Shown: positions 41,543 through 51,092, counted from the stretch's first letter. The stretch: DNA of 64,000 bases from Pantoea cypripedii (GCF_011395035.1 NZ_CP024768.1:406586-470585), one strand, 5' to 3'. The notes: generated from the sequence alone by a model not told the origin. Numbers and translations: made by a program.

Positions 41543-42988
41543 ATGTTAAGTAATGATCTCACATCGCTGATTACGCGCATCGACTTTGCGCTAATCTCTT
41601 CAATACATATCATTTATCCACCGCTGACCATTGGTCTGGCTGCACTTCTGTTCATTTCTGAACTGATGTGGGTCAGAAAAAATGACGAGAAGTGGTATCG
41701 GTTGTGTCGTTTTTTCGAAAAGCTGTTCATCGTTAACTTTGGTGCCGGTGTGGCCACCGGTGTCACGATGGAAATGGCTTTTGGTATCCTTTATGGTCGT
41801 TTTTCCCAGGCTGCCGGACCCTTTTTCGGCCAGGTTCTGGGGTATGAGACCATCACCGCCTTTATGTATGAAGCGGGCTTCATTGGATTGATGATTTTTG
41901 GCTGGGGCAAGATTAGCCGTGGCATGCATCTGTTCGCCACCTTCAACGTCGCCGTTTCTTCAACGCTGTCAGCGATGTGGATTCTGGTGGCTAACTCCTG
42001 GATGCAGACGCCCACCGGGGTTGAATACACGGATGGCATCTTCCATGTGACGGACTGGATGGCTGCGCTGTTCAATCCGAATGCCCGTACCGCTTTCCCT
42101 CATATGTTGCTCGCCAGCTTTGAGCTGTCGCTCACCTTCGTGGTCGCGACCTGTGCCTGGTTCGTGCTGAAGCGTCGTAATGTTGACCTGTTCCTGCGGC
42201 CGTTGAAGTATTCACTGGTTTTGCTGGCCATCGTCGCTGCCACCCAGATCTGGATGGGCGATATGCTGGGCGAGGAAACGCTGGAGCATAAACCTGCTGC
42301 GCTTGCCGCGATGGAAGGGCATTACGACACCTACGATGCACAGGGTAACGTCAACAGCGCCTGGCATGTCCTTGGTTGGCCAAATGCTGAAGGGACCGGA
42401 CTGGCATGGTCGATTGATATCCCTCATGCGCTGAGCCTGATTGAAACCAAAACCTGGAACGGTCCGGTGCGCGGCCTGAACAGCTTCCCGAAAGATGAAC
42501 AGCCGCCTGTGGTGCTGCCGTTCTATGCCTTCCGCGCCATGAGCGCCGCGGGTGGTGCCATCCTGCTGGTGAGTCTGTGGGGAATCTGGCTGATGTGCCG
42601 TCGCCGTATGACGGTCGAACTGGCTCCACGTAACACCGTGTTCCTGTTTATCGCCGTGGCGATGGTGGTGCTGCCTTATATCGCGGTGATCGCCGGTTGG
42701 TGGACGCGTGAAATCGGTCGTCAGCCGTGGATTGTCAACGGTCTGATGCGGACCGAGGACGGTATGAGTGCCATGACGCTGGGTCTGGCTATCTTCTGGT
42801 TTGTCGGCTTTGCCATCTTCGAGTCGGCGGTTATCGCCGGTACGATCTGGTTTATGGCGAAGGTGGTTCGTATCGGACCTGACTTAACCAGCAAGCTGCC
42901 GGGTGAAGGACACGATCACCTCGGCCATCTCGACCTGCCGCCAGACGGTGGTCACGCTGACCATCCTGAATACGTTCGCCCGGTCTGA
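41543..42988 (+). CDS. cydA: Cytochrome bd-type quinol oxidase subunit I (short Q-loop, CioA-like)
   Basis: A 481-residue heme-carrying subunit of a bd quinol oxidase in the inner membrane, with about nine membrane segments. The axial-ligand histidine region SSIHIIYPP, the FGAGVATGVTMEMAFG and YEAGFIGLMIFGW segments and GWWTREIGRQPWIVNG are conserved. It is about 40 residues shorter than E. coli CydA (522) because the Q-loop is short, as in cyanide-insensitive CioA-type oxidases. The tail is histidine-rich (GHDHLGHLD, GGHADH). It heads a four-gene operon with cydB and two CydDC-type ABC genes. Control by FNR and a long leader is likely. Confidence 0.93.
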   Translation: MLSNDLTSLITRIDFALISSIHIIYPPLTIGLAALLFISELMWVRKNDEKWYRLCRFFEKLFIVNFGAGVATGVTMEMAFGILYGRFSQAAGPFFGQVLGYETITAFMYEAGFIGLMIFGWGKISRGMHLFATFNVAVSSTLSAMWILVANSWMQTPTGVEYTDGIFHVTDWMAALFNPNARTAFPHMLLASFELSLTFVVATCAWFVLKRRNVDLFLRPLKYSLVLLAIVAATQIWMGDMLGEETLEHKPAALAAMEGHYDTYDAQGNVNSAWHVLGWPNAEGTGLAWSIDIPHALSLIETKTWNGPVRGLNSFPKDEQPPVVLPFYAFRAMSAAGGAILLVSLWGIWLMCRRRMTVELAPRNTVFLFIAVAMVVLPYIAVIAGWWTREIGRQPWIVNGLMRTEDGMSAMTLGLAIFWFVGFAIFESAVIAGTIWFMAKVVRIGPDLTSKLPGEGHDHLGHLDLPPDGGHADHPEYVRPV

Positions 42989-43004
42989 TACGGAGAAGAC
43001 ACCC

Positions 43005-44051
43005 ATGGATATGCTTACTCATACTCAGCAGTTCCTGACCATCGCCTGGTGGTTGGCGTTTGGCATCAGCGTGCTGCTGTACATTGCGCTTGATGGCGCA
43101 GACCTTGGGGCGGGGATCTTCTCGCTCTTCGTTAAAGATCATGATGAACGTGGTGCCATCATGGCCGCGATGGCCGGTACCTGGGACGCCAACGAAACCT
43201 GGCTGATCGTCGCCGGTGGCATTATGTTCGGTACCTTCCCGTTTGTTTACGGCTCGGCTTTCAGCTATCTGATGGTGCCGATGGCCCTGGTGCTGTGGGG
43301 CATTATGTCCCGTGCCGTTGCGCTGGAGTTCCGCCATCTGGCTTCACCGTTCTGGCAGCGTTTTTCTGACCACGTGTTTGGTATCGCCAGCCTGGCGGTC
43401 ACTTTCTTCGGTGGGATGTGTGTGGGTGCGGTGTTGCAGGGCTTTGCACTGGATACCCCGGCGCATGGCGTGCCGCATTATGCAGGCGGGGCGTTTAACT
43501 TTATTTCGGCTTTCTCCATCTGGACCGGTATCGCCTCCTGTGTCGCCATGACCTTTTCCGGCGTCCTCTTTGTGCGTGCGCGTTTTGAAAAGTCTGAGCC
43601 TATCCGCCAGGATGCCGCTCGCTGGACCGCGACCATCTTCTGGTTAGCGATTGCTGCGGTGGTCATCACCTGGGTGTGGAGCGCTGCGATTTTTGACTGG
43701 GCGCGTGCGAAATGGTTTGGACCGCATTTCTGGGTCTGGGGACTGTTTGGCCTGATTGCGTTGTACTGCATCGAGCAGGTACGTCGTGACACGCTCAAGG
43801 ACAAAGATGTTGCCGCGATTATGTGGTTCAACGGTGCTGCGCTGATTCTGGGCTTTGGCATGCTGATTAGCATGTTCCCATGGTTAGTACCGGGTACCTG
43901 GACCATCTGGGCCGGTGCCAGCCCGCAGGTTTCCCTGATCACCTTTACTCTGACAATGGGTGGGTTTGTACCCGTGATGCTGATGTATAACTGGTATCAG
44001 ATTTGGGTGTTCCGGGGACGTATCTCCAAACTGGTTGGCTACGGACACTAA
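43005..44051 (+). CDS. cydB: Cytochrome bd-type quinol oxidase subunit II (CioB-like)
   Basis: A 348-residue membrane partner of CydA with about eight segments: WWLAFGISVLLYIALDGADLGAGIF, then GTWDANETWLIVAGGIMFGTFP, both diagnostic of CydB. It is shorter than E. coli CydB (379), again pointing to the CioB branch. GGAGAAG precedes the ATG at 43005, 16 bp after the cydA stop. No CydX-type small subunit follows; only 7 bp separate it from the next gene. Confidence 0.93.
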   Translation: MDMLTHTQQFLTIAWWLAFGISVLLYIALDGADLGAGIFSLFVKDHDERGAIMAAMAGTWDANETWLIVAGGIMFGTFPFVYGSAFSYLMVPMALVLWGIMSRAVALEFRHLASPFWQRFSDHVFGIASLAVTFFGGMCVGAVLQGFALDTPAHGVPHYAGGAFNFISAFSIWTGIASCVAMTFSGVLFVRARFEKSEPIRQDAARWTATIFWLAIAAVVITWVWSAAIFDWARAKWFGPHFWVWGLFGLIALYCIEQVRRDTLKDKDVAAIMWFNGAALILGFGMLISMFPWLVPGTWTIWAGASPQVSLITFTLTMGGFVPVMLMYNWYQIWVFRGRISKLVGYGH

Positions 44052-44058
44052 ATAAATC

Positions 44059-45813
44059 ATGTCGGCTCGTCCTCCCCTTAGTGGAGCGGCCGCTCGTCTG
44101 GCGGAACGCTGGCTCTCCAGCCAGCGTCGCCAGGCAGGTGCGCTCTTTTCCCTGTCTGTCACCATGGCAACGCTGAATGCCATCATGATGATTGCCCAGT
44201 GCTGGTTGCTGGCATGGTTGATCGACAAGGTCGTTATCGGCGGTAAAGGATTGGCCGACCTGTTCCCGGCGCTTTGGTTGTTACCCGCCGTGATGATTCT
44301 GCGCGCAGGCCTGGATTTGCTGCGCCAGGGTTTCGCGTTTGAAACCGCTGCACGCATCCGTCAGACGTTGCGCGCAACCTTACTGGAACGCATCTCAGCA
44401 CTCGGCCCGGCATGGAGCCAGCAGCAACGTACTGGCAGCATCGCCAGCTCGTTGGGCGAGGGTGTTGAAGCGATCGAAACCTATTTTTCCGCTTTCCTGC
44501 CACAAAAAATCATTATCGGTATCGTACCGCTGGCGATTCTGGCCGCGTTGTTCCCGTTTGATTGGGTATCCGGGCTGATCATGTTGATCACGGCTCCGCT
44601 GGTACCGCTATTTATGATTCTGGTCGGTAAGGGCGCAGAGAAAATGAGCCTCAGGCAATGGCATAAGCTCAGCCTGATGAGTGCGCATTTCTTTGATGTT
44701 ATTTCCGGCCTGACGACCCTGCGTCAGTCCAATGCGGCCCGCAGACAGGCGGCGATCATTGCCGCGATCTCCGAAAACTATCGTCATACGACGATGAAAG
44801 TTCTGCGTGTTGCCTTTCTTTCTTCGCTGGTGCTGGAGTTCTTTGCCACCATCAGCACCGCCATGGTGGCGGTGTATGTCGGCTTCCGCCTGTATTACGG
44901 TGAAATGGCCTTCCTGCCGGGCCTGTTTGCCCTGCTGCTCGCGCCGGAATTCTTTCGTCCGCTGCGCGATTTGGGTGCGCATTACCACGCGCGTATGGAT
45001 GCCATTGGCGCCACCGAAGGCTTGCTGGCGATTCTGCATACTGAGCCACCGGCACAGCCAGACAGCAAGCCGCTGCCTTGTGCCGTGCCGCAGGAAATTC
45101 AGCTGGAAGGCGTGGGATATCGCCACCCGGAAGGCGGCGGTATTGAAGACATTTCCTTTACGCTGCGCCGGGGTGAGACGCTGGCTATCGTCGGCACCAG
45201 CGGCGCAGGCAAGACCACGCTCGCCAGGCTGTTACTGAGATTTATCACACCGGCTTCAGGACGGATTCTGGTTGATGGGCATGATTTGGCCGCGCTGGAT
45301 CTGCCTGAGTGGCAAAAGCACATTGGCTGGCTGCCGCAACGCCCAACGTTGTTTGCCGGATCGATAGCGGACAACATTTGTCTGGCGCGTCCTGACGCCG
45401 GAAACGAAGCATTGCATGCCGCAGCAAAACTGGCTCAGGCCGCCAGCTTCATTGAGGCGCTACCGAACGGTTATGCCTCCCAGGTGGGGGATGGCGGCCA
45501 GGGGTTATCTGGCGGGCAAATCCAGCGCGTGGCGATGGCGCGCGCGGTGCTGACTGCGCCACCGCTGCTGATTCTTGATGAACCGACGGCGGCGCTGGAC
45601 GGCAAAACCGCACGGCAGATGATGACCGCGCTGGCTGAGGCTCTGCCGGATGCGGCACGCTTAGTGATTACCCATGACACCGAAATGGCGGCGATGGCAG
45701 ACCGGGTATTGGTGCTGGCAAACGGCAGGGTGATCGAGTCGGGCAAACCCGGGGAGCTGTTGCAGAGTGGTGGCGTGTTCGCCGAGCTCGAACGGCTACA
45801 GAAGGGAGCATAA
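44059..45813 (+). CDS. cydD: CydD-type thiol ABC exporter subunit
   Basis: A 584-residue exporter half: six membrane segments (about residues 20-310), then an ATPase domain with Walker A GTSGAGKTT, signature LSGGQIQRVAMARAV, Walker B LLILDEPTAALD and the switch VITHDT. With CydC it exports glutathione/cysteine to the periplasm, which is needed for bd oxidase assembly. It starts 7 bp after cydB and stops 2 bp before cydC. The ATG has no clear ribosome site, so translation may depend on coupling to cydB. Confidence 0.88.
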   Translation: MSARPPLSGAAARLAERWLSSQRRQAGALFSLSVTMATLNAIMMIAQCWLLAWLIDKVVIGGKGLADLFPALWLLPAVMILRAGLDLLRQGFAFETAARIRQTLRATLLERISALGPAWSQQQRTGSIASSLGEGVEAIETYFSAFLPQKIIIGIVPLAILAALFPFDWVSGLIMLITAPLVPLFMILVGKGAEKMSLRQWHKLSLMSAHFFDVISGLTTLRQSNAARRQAAIIAAISENYRHTTMKVLRVAFLSSLVLEFFATISTAMVAVYVGFRLYYGEMAFLPGLFALLLAPEFFRPLRDLGAHYHARMDAIGATEGLLAILHTEPPAQPDSKPLPCAVPQEIQLEGVGYRHPEGGGIEDISFTLRRGETLAIVGTSGAGKTTLARLLLRFITPASGRILVDGHDLAALDLPEWQKHIGWLPQRPTLFAGSIADNICLARPDAGNEALHAAAKLAQAASFIEALPNGYASQVGDGGQGLSGGQIQRVAMARAVLTAPPLLILDEPTAALDGKTARQMMTALAEALPDAARLVITHDTEMAAMADRVLVLANGRVIESGKPGELLQSGGVFAELERLQKGA

Positions 45814-45815
45814 AC

Positions 45816-47456
45816 ATGAATGATCTTCGACAGTTATTGCAGCTGGCGCGTCCCTGGCGATTTCGCATGGCGCTCGGCATTGGTTTGTCCGTGATCGTCA
45901 TTCTGTCTAACGTGACGCTGCTGGCATTGTCTGGCTGGTTTATCACGTCGATGGCGCTGGCGGGGATGGGCGCGATGACGCTGGAGTTCTTCGCGCCTGC
46001 TGCGGCCATTCGTGGTTTAGCGGTGCTGCGCACCTTCGCACGCTATCTTGAGCGCCTGGTCACGCACGATGCGACATTACGGTTGTTGTCGGTTTTGCGT
46101 GTCTGGTTCTATCAGCATCTTGAGCCTCTGGCTCCGGCGCGGTTGCTGGCATTCCGTGACGGTGATGTACTGGCTCGACTGCGGGCGGATATTGATAGCC
46201 TCGACAACTTTTATCTCAGAATCTTCGCCCCCGCCCTTGCCGGGCTGATCTCATCGGTGGTGATTCTGTGCGTTCTGTTCTGGTTTTCTCCTGGTGTCGC
46301 GGCCATTGATGCCGTGATGTTGTTGCTCGCCGGGGTGATTGTTCCCCTCGCCGTGGTGGCGCGTACCCGGAGCAGTGGCCACGCCGTTGCGGGTTTACGT
46401 GCATCGATCCAGGTCGCCTCGACCGATCTTATCCGCGGTCTGGGTGAGTTACAGATTGCGGGTGCCGTCAGCCGCCAGGCCCGGCATCTGTCGCAGCTTT
46501 CGCATAAGCTGATAGCCGCGCAGCGTCAGCAGGCGTGGACCGGCGCGTTAGGTAGCGTACTGTCAGCCCTGGCGGGGCAGATCGGTATGTTTTGCGCCTT
46601 TATCCTGCTGGTCGGTGGGCATGCAGGTGGTCTGGCCGGTAACGACATCGTGATGCTGTTATTTGCGGTGCTCGCCAGCGCGGAAGCCGTGGCAGCATTG
46701 CCGACCGCCTTTGCCGCGCTGGGTGTGACGCGCGAAGCCGCCCGCCGTATTTTTTCTCTGGCAGAGCTGACACCTGCCGTTGCGTTGCCCGAGACCAGCC
46801 CGATGCCTGACAGTTTCGACCTGTCGTTTTCCGCGGTGACCATGCGTTATGGGCCAGAACATCCGACGGTGTTCGACTCGCTCAGTTTCCATGTGCCACA
46901 AGGGCATTGCCTTGCCATTCTCGGCCCGAGCGGGGCGGGTAAAACCACGATTCTCAGCCTGGTTCAGGGTTTCTGGCGTTGTGATAAGGGCAGCGTGGCG
47001 ATTGGCGGCCATGAGGTCACCAACCTGGCGGATGATGTCTTACGCCAGGTGATTTCCGTCGTCGGGCAAAAAACCTATCTGTTTAATGCCTCGATTCGTG
47101 ACAACCTGCGACTGGTCGCGCCGGATGCGGATGATGACGCGTTATGGCAGGCACTCAGCCAGGCTTCACTGGCAGAAGAAGTGCGGGCTTTCCCACATGG
47201 GCTGGATACGCTGGTCGGGGAATTAGGGGCGCGTCTTTCCGGTGGGCAGGCACGCAGAATTTCCATTGCCCGTGCATTCCTGTCGCATGCGCCGATTATT
47301 TTACTGGATGAGCCGACGGAAGGTTTAGATGCCACCAATACGGAAATGGTGCTGAATGCGCTGAAGGTATTGGTGAAAGGTAAAACGACATTGTTGGTGA
47401 CGCATCAAATTCAACCATTAATGCTCGCCGATAGTCGACTGGTGCTCGAAGGCTAA
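45816..47456 (+). CDS. cydC: CydC-type thiol ABC exporter subunit
   Basis: A 546-residue partner of CydD. The membrane part starts with MALGIGLSVIVILSNVTLLALSGWFI-type segments (CydC shows SGWFITSMALAG), then the ATPase domain has Walker A GPSGAGKTT, signature LSGGQARRISIARAF and Walker B IILLDEPTEGLD. GGGAG precedes the ATG. It is the last gene of the operon. A close cydAB-cydDC arrangement in one transcript is known in other bacteria but differs from E. coli, where cydDC is unlinked to cydAB. Confidence 0.88.
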   Translation: MNDLRQLLQLARPWRFRMALGIGLSVIVILSNVTLLALSGWFITSMALAGMGAMTLEFFAPAAAIRGLAVLRTFARYLERLVTHDATLRLLSVLRVWFYQHLEPLAPARLLAFRDGDVLARLRADIDSLDNFYLRIFAPALAGLISSVVILCVLFWFSPGVAAIDAVMLLLAGVIVPLAVVARTRSSGHAVAGLRASIQVASTDLIRGLGELQIAGAVSRQARHLSQLSHKLIAAQRQQAWTGALGSVLSALAGQIGMFCAFILLVGGHAGGLAGNDIVMLLFAVLASAEAVAALPTAFAALGVTREAARRIFSLAELTPAVALPETSPMPDSFDLSFSAVTMRYGPEHPTVFDSLSFHVPQGHCLAILGPSGAGKTTILSLVQGFWRCDKGSVAIGGHEVTNLADDVLRQVISVVGQKTYLFNASIRDNLRLVAPDADDDALWQALSQASLAEEVRAFPHGLDTLVGELGARLSGGQARRISIARAFLSHAPIILLDEPTEGLDATNTEMVLNALKVLVKGKTTLLVTHQIQPLMLADSRLVLEG

Positions 47457-47464
47457 TAAAATAA

Positions 47465-47505
47465 AAAGCCTGTTACGGATTGAGTTATTATCCGGACAGG
47501 CCTTT
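47465..47505 (+). terminator. Terminator of the cydABDC operon
   Basis: AAAGCCTGT plus ACGGAT pair with ATCCGG plus ACAGGCCTTT across a nine-base loop, ending in TTT AATT, eight bases after the stop. Confidence 0.8.
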
Positions 47506-47621
47506 AATTCAGATTAAATATTGCTGATCGCAAAGAATTCGTTATATCCAACCCATGTTTCATCCTGAATCTTCCCTTTTTCTGCTGCAAAGCTGGATGA
47601 ATGTTAAAGAATAAAGAAAGC

Positions 47622-47798
47622 CTAATCCTTTTTCAGATTCTTCTGCACTTCCCGCACCTTAAGACGGCAGGCATCCACGACCCAGGCTGAGAAGTTCTGG
47701 CTGTTCTCGCTTCCCATGCTTTCTTCAATCTGATCAAGCAACGCGTGCGAAAAGCGAATGTGTTTGCGACGGGTTTTCGAGTTTGTCATCTTGTCCAT
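47622..47798 (-). CDS. YlcI/YnfO-type small protein (DUF3950, ribbon-helix-helix-like)
   Basis: A 58-residue protein found outside the long-frame set. It has KTRRKHIRFSHALLDQIE, then NFSAWVVDACRLKVRE, the pattern of YlcI/YnfO proteins, which look like ribbon-helix-helix DNA-binding or antitoxin-like proteins. AGGGGG lies four bases before the ATG. These genes occur mostly in prophage and accessory DNA, and it lies in the AT-rich gap between cydC and tRNA-Phe. No toxin partner is visible beside it. Confidence 0.75.
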   Translation of the reverse strand: MDKMTNSKTRRKHIRFSHALLDQIEESMGSENSQNFSAWVVDACRLKVREVQKNLKKD

Positions 47799-48156
47799 AT
47801 AACCCCCTGTGAAATTATCAAAATTTATAAAATGGATGGAAGAAAAAACAATATTTTTATCAGTCGGTTTCTATAGAAAGAGTATCGGCAGGTGTTTTGA
47901 ACTTTTCCCAAACCGGTTAAGTTATCTGATATGAAATACGCTATTTCCAGAAAGTAATCGAGTTCATCGTTATTTCAATTCGCGGATTCAGGATAATTCC
48001 CGGCGGATTTTTGAGTAGCGAACATCACGGATGTAAGAATTATGCTATAAAAATTTCTAAGATATTGGTACTGAAAGTCGCGACTTTTTATTTACAAAGC
48101 GTTAGCTAATGTAAAACCGTCGAATGTTCGCTGACAAGTGGCCGGAGCTCAAAAGC
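47799..48156. other. 358-bp AT-rich spacer beside tRNA-Phe
   Basis: No ORF, integrase or direct repeat of the tRNA 3' end was seen. It must hold the promoter of the YlcI/YnfO-type gene. Confidence 0.4.
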
Positions 48157-48183
48157 AAAAACCCAGCCATAAGGCTGGGTTTT
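48157..48183 (-). terminator. Terminator of tRNA-Phe
   Basis: AAAACCCAGCC-ATAAA-GGCTGGGTTTT is a nearly perfect hairpin with A/T tails on both sides, nine bases after the tRNA 3' end on the minus strand. It can work in both directions. Confidence 0.85.
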
Positions 48184-48191
48184 CTGAATTT

Positions 48192-48267
48192 TGGTGCCCG
48201 AACCCGGAATCGAACCAGGGACACGGGGATTTTCAATCCCCTGCTCTACCGACTGAGCTATTCGGGC
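48192..48267 (-). tRNA. tRNA-Phe (GAA), with encoded CCA
   Basis: On the minus strand the 76 bases start GCCCGAATAGCTCAGTCGG, with the anticodon loop ATTGAAAATC (anticodon GAA), the T-arm GGTTCGATTCC and the acceptor end TTCGGGCACCA. All arms pair. No other tRNA is adjacent. Confidence 0.97.
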
Positions 48268-48375
48268 AACGGGGCGCATTAAACCCTAATGGCTTACGAT
48301 CGTCAACGGCTTTTGCGAAAAAACCGGAGGAAACGTGATTGATTGCCTGCTTTTCAGGCAGAACGGCCAAAATCG

Positions 48376-48954
48376 TCAGGATAGCGCGCCATTCTTGCGG
48401 CACAGCGCGATGCTGAGCACGTCTTCAGCCAGACGGCGCGCCATCGCGACATCGTGCACGTTACGTTTTACCAGCAGCTTGCTCAGGCAGCCTTCGAGAA
48501 TCAACTCCATCTGATCGGCAACCATTGGCGGGTTATCCAGTTCCAGATTGACCAGAATCTCGTGGGTAAACTGCCAGGAGGCGCGTTTCTGCTGTTCTGC
48601 CAGCTGATGAACCGGTTGATCGGGCTGCGGATAGAAGCTACAGGCGGCAATAAACAGGCAACCGGGGAAACGCCCTTTGTTGACGTGCTCCGCCAGCACT
48701 TCATAACGCGCCAGCAGTTTTTCGGCACCACTCAGGTGTTCGTTAAGCTGAATCTGGCGTCGCCAGCTATCAATCTGTTGCGCATGGTAGCGCAAAGCGT
48801 CATACAGCAGGGCGTCACGATCCGGCCAGTAGCGTGCCAGCTGCTGGGGTGACAGATCGGTGTCTCCGGCCAGTTGTTGCAGGGAGGTGGTTGCGGCAAG
48901 TCCGCTCTGTTCAAGCACATTTAACGCATGCTCGAGTATCTGTTCACGTTGCAA
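48376..48954 (-). CDS. yjdC: TetR/AcrR-family regulator YjdC
   Basis: A 192-residue TetR protein; the N-terminal helix-turn-helix (TTSLQQLAGDTDLSPQQLARYWPDRDALLYDAL) and the mid region GRFPGCLFIAACSFYPQPDQPVHQLAEQQ match YjdC, which in E. coli also lies beside dsbD. Its ligand is not known. A gap of 64 bp separates it from dsbD on the same strand, so the two may be co-transcribed. Confidence 0.88.
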   Translation of the reverse strand: MQREQILEHALNVLEQSGLAATTSLQQLAGDTDLSPQQLARYWPDRDALLYDALRYHAQQIDSWRRQIQLNEHLSGAEKLLARYEVLAEHVNKGRFPGCLFIAACSFYPQPDQPVHQLAEQQKRASWQFTHEILVNLELDNPPMVADQMELILEGCLSKLLVKRNVHDVAMARRLAEDVLSIALCRKNGALS

Positions 48955-49018
48955 GTGACTCTCCTCTGGTATGCGGCCCGTTCGGTTACCGAACGGGCGG
49001 TGTCATGCCCAGTGTCGT

Positions 49019-50719
49019 TTAACGCGGCAGATTGTGCAAATGCGCGCGAAACTCATCGGCGCTCAGGAAGCCGGTCACGCGGGAGTTGGGGATCTCTTTG
49101 CCTTGTGCATCGAAGAACAAAATCGTGGGCAAGCCCAGCACCTGCAAATGCTGCAACAGGGCGTTGTCCTGCGCGCTATTGGCGGTGACGTTAGCCTGTA
49201 ACAACTGCACCTGACTCAGGGCGCTGCGAACTTTGTCGTCGCTAAAGGTATATTTCTCAAACTCTTTGCAGGCCACGCACCAGTCCGCATAGAGATCGAC
49301 CATGGTCACGCGGCCCTGGGCTTGCTGGAGCGCGCTATCCAGTTGCTGGCTGCTGGCAATCGGCTGGAATGGCAGGTGCGCCACAGTTTGTACCTGGCTG
49401 CTGCTGCCGAACGCCCAATCCTGTATGGGACGGACCGACACCAGCGCCGCGGCCAGCAGCACAATTTGAGCAATGCGCCATTTTCCCTGTAAACCCAGGC
49501 TCAGGCGGAACGCCCAGGCAAAGAACGCCACGCCGAGCAGGCTCCACAAACGCATGCCCCACACATCACCCACCACGCGTTCCAGCAGGAAGACTGGCAG
49601 CGCGAGGATGACAAAACCAAAACCTTCTTTGACGCTTTGCATCCAGGGACCGCTTTTCGGCAGCAATTTATTGCCGAACAGCGTAACGGCAATCAGCGGC
49701 AGACCCATACCGAAGGCGTACAGCCACAAGGTACCGGCACCGGCCAGCAGATTGCCGCTTTGCGCGATATACAGCAGGATGGCGCTAAGCGGTGCGGTGG
49801 TGCAGGGGGAACAAATCAGCCCCGCCAGCGCGCCCATCATAAATACCCCTGGCAGCGATCCACCCTGGTGGCGGTTGCTCCACAGTGTCAGACGCGTTTG
49901 CAGGCTGGCGGGCAATTGCAGGGTAAACAGGCCAAACATCGACAGCGCCAGCACGATAAACAGCAGCGAGAGCGCAATCAACACATAAGGATGCTGCAAC
50001 GCCGCCTGGAAGCGTAAACCCGCAGCCGCAACCACCACCCCGAGCAGGGTGTAAGTCAGCGCCATGCCCTGCACATACACCATCGCCAGGGCAAACAATC
50101 GTCCCAGCGAGAAGCGACGCGGCCCGCCAAGAATAATGCTGGAGATAAGCGGATACATCGGCAGTACGCAGGGCGTAAAGGCGACGCCAATGCCGATCAG
50201 CAATGCCCACAACGGCGAGAACGGTAGCGGCGTACTTTGGTGGCCCGGTTGGGCGCTGACTGCCGGGGCGGCGTTATTGGCGGCCACCGCGTTCAGCGGT
50301 ACGGAACGTGTTTCAGGTGGATAACAGAAGCCAGCGGCTGCGCAGCCCTGATAAGTGACCGTCAGGGTGGCACCCGCGCTGGCCTGATGAAGGGTTATCG
50401 GCAGCTGCAAATCCTGCGGGTAGATCTCACTTTTGCCATAGAACTCATCTTCATGAGGTTGTCCCTGCGGCAGCACCAGCGGTGCCAGCTGGGCTTTTTG
50501 CGGCGTGATGTGGATTTGCTGACGATAAAGGTAATAGCCGGATTTTACTTTCCAGCTGAGCGTCAGTTGATTGCCTTGCTGGCTGAAATCAAAGCCGAAG
50601 GCCTGGTCAACCGGCACAAAGCGGCTGTTGTTATTGGGCGAAAAAATAGATGCCTGCGCTGACAGGCTAATAAACAGCGCCAGGCAGATGCCGATCAGGC
50701 GAGAGATGCGTGCAACCAT
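49019..50719 (-). CDS. dsbD: Thiol:disulfide interchange protein DsbD
   Basis: A 566-residue inner-membrane protein that carries electrons from thioredoxin to periplasmic DsbC/DsbG/CcmG. It has a signal peptide, an alpha domain with GCAAAGFCYPP (active cysteine pair), eight membrane segments with the redox cysteines in FTPCVLPMYPL and GLICSPCTTAP, and a C-terminal thioredoxin-like domain with YADWCVACKEFEKYTF. E. coli DsbD is 565 aa. The start overlaps the end of cutA by 25 bp, the same arrangement as in E. coli. Confidence 0.97.
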   Translation of the reverse strand: MVARISRLIGICLALFISLSAQASIFSPNNNSRFVPVDQAFGFDFSQQGNQLTLSWKVKSGYYLYRQQIHITPQKAQLAPLVLPQGQPHEDEFYGKSEIYPQDLQLPITLHQASAGATLTVTYQGCAAAGFCYPPETRSVPLNAVAANNAAPAVSAQPGHQSTPLPFSPLWALLIGIGVAFTPCVLPMYPLISSIILGGPRRFSLGRLFALAMVYVQGMALTYTLLGVVVAAAGLRFQAALQHPYVLIALSLLFIVLALSMFGLFTLQLPASLQTRLTLWSNRHQGGSLPGVFMMGALAGLICSPCTTAPLSAILLYIAQSGNLLAGAGTLWLYAFGMGLPLIAVTLFGNKLLPKSGPWMQSVKEGFGFVILALPVFLLERVVGDVWGMRLWSLLGVAFFAWAFRLSLGLQGKWRIAQIVLLAAALVSVRPIQDWAFGSSSQVQTVAHLPFQPIASSQQLDSALQQAQGRVTMVDLYADWCVACKEFEKYTFSDDKVRSALSQVQLLQANVTANSAQDNALLQHLQVLGLPTILFFDAQGKEIPNSRVTGFLSADEFRAHLHNLPR

Positions 50720-51018
50720 GACAAGTATTCACTGTCTCCATGTTGTACCGGCAGCGCCAGTAGTTCCGGCACATCGTAAGGATGGGCCGCTTTGAGCAAA
50801 TCCATCAGCGCCTGCTGATGTTGGGTGTCGCACTTCAGCAACATCTGAACTTCGCTGGCCTGCTCCAGTTTGCCTTCCCAGACATAAAACGAGGTGGCAC
50901 CTGGCAATAGCGTGACACAGGCTGCCAGGTTCGCGGCGAGCGCGCTGGCAGCCAGTTGTTCCGCAATGGCCTGGTTCGGGGCCGTACACAGCACGACGAC
51001 CGCAGAATTTATACTCAT
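50695..51018 (-). CDS. cutA: Divalent-cation tolerance protein CutA
   Basis: A 107-residue trimeric ferredoxin-like protein: VVLCTAPNQAIAEQLAASALAANLAACVTLLPGATSFYVWEGKLEQASEVQMLLK and the C-terminal AHPYDVPELLALPV pattern are diagnostic. The frame extends upstream, but the ATG at 51018 with GGAG gives the usual length. It is linked to tolerance of copper and other divalent metals; the molecular role remains unclear in the family. It is followed by dsbD. Confidence 0.95.
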   Translation of the reverse strand: MSINSAVVVLCTAPNQAIAEQLAASALAANLAACVTLLPGATSFYVWEGKLEQASEVQMLLKCDTQHQQALMDLLKAAHPYDVPELLALPVQHGDSEYLSWLHASLA

Positions 51019-51092
51019 CAGCTGGCTCCGGTGGCGAAAGGGGGGATGATAACACGGCCTGCTAAACACAAGGTTTACAGGATGTAACCGCT

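Noticed and set aside
48138..48338. 66-codon frame over the tRNA-Phe gene
   Set aside because: It runs through the tRNA and its terminator in antisense; the tRNA structure is unambiguous.
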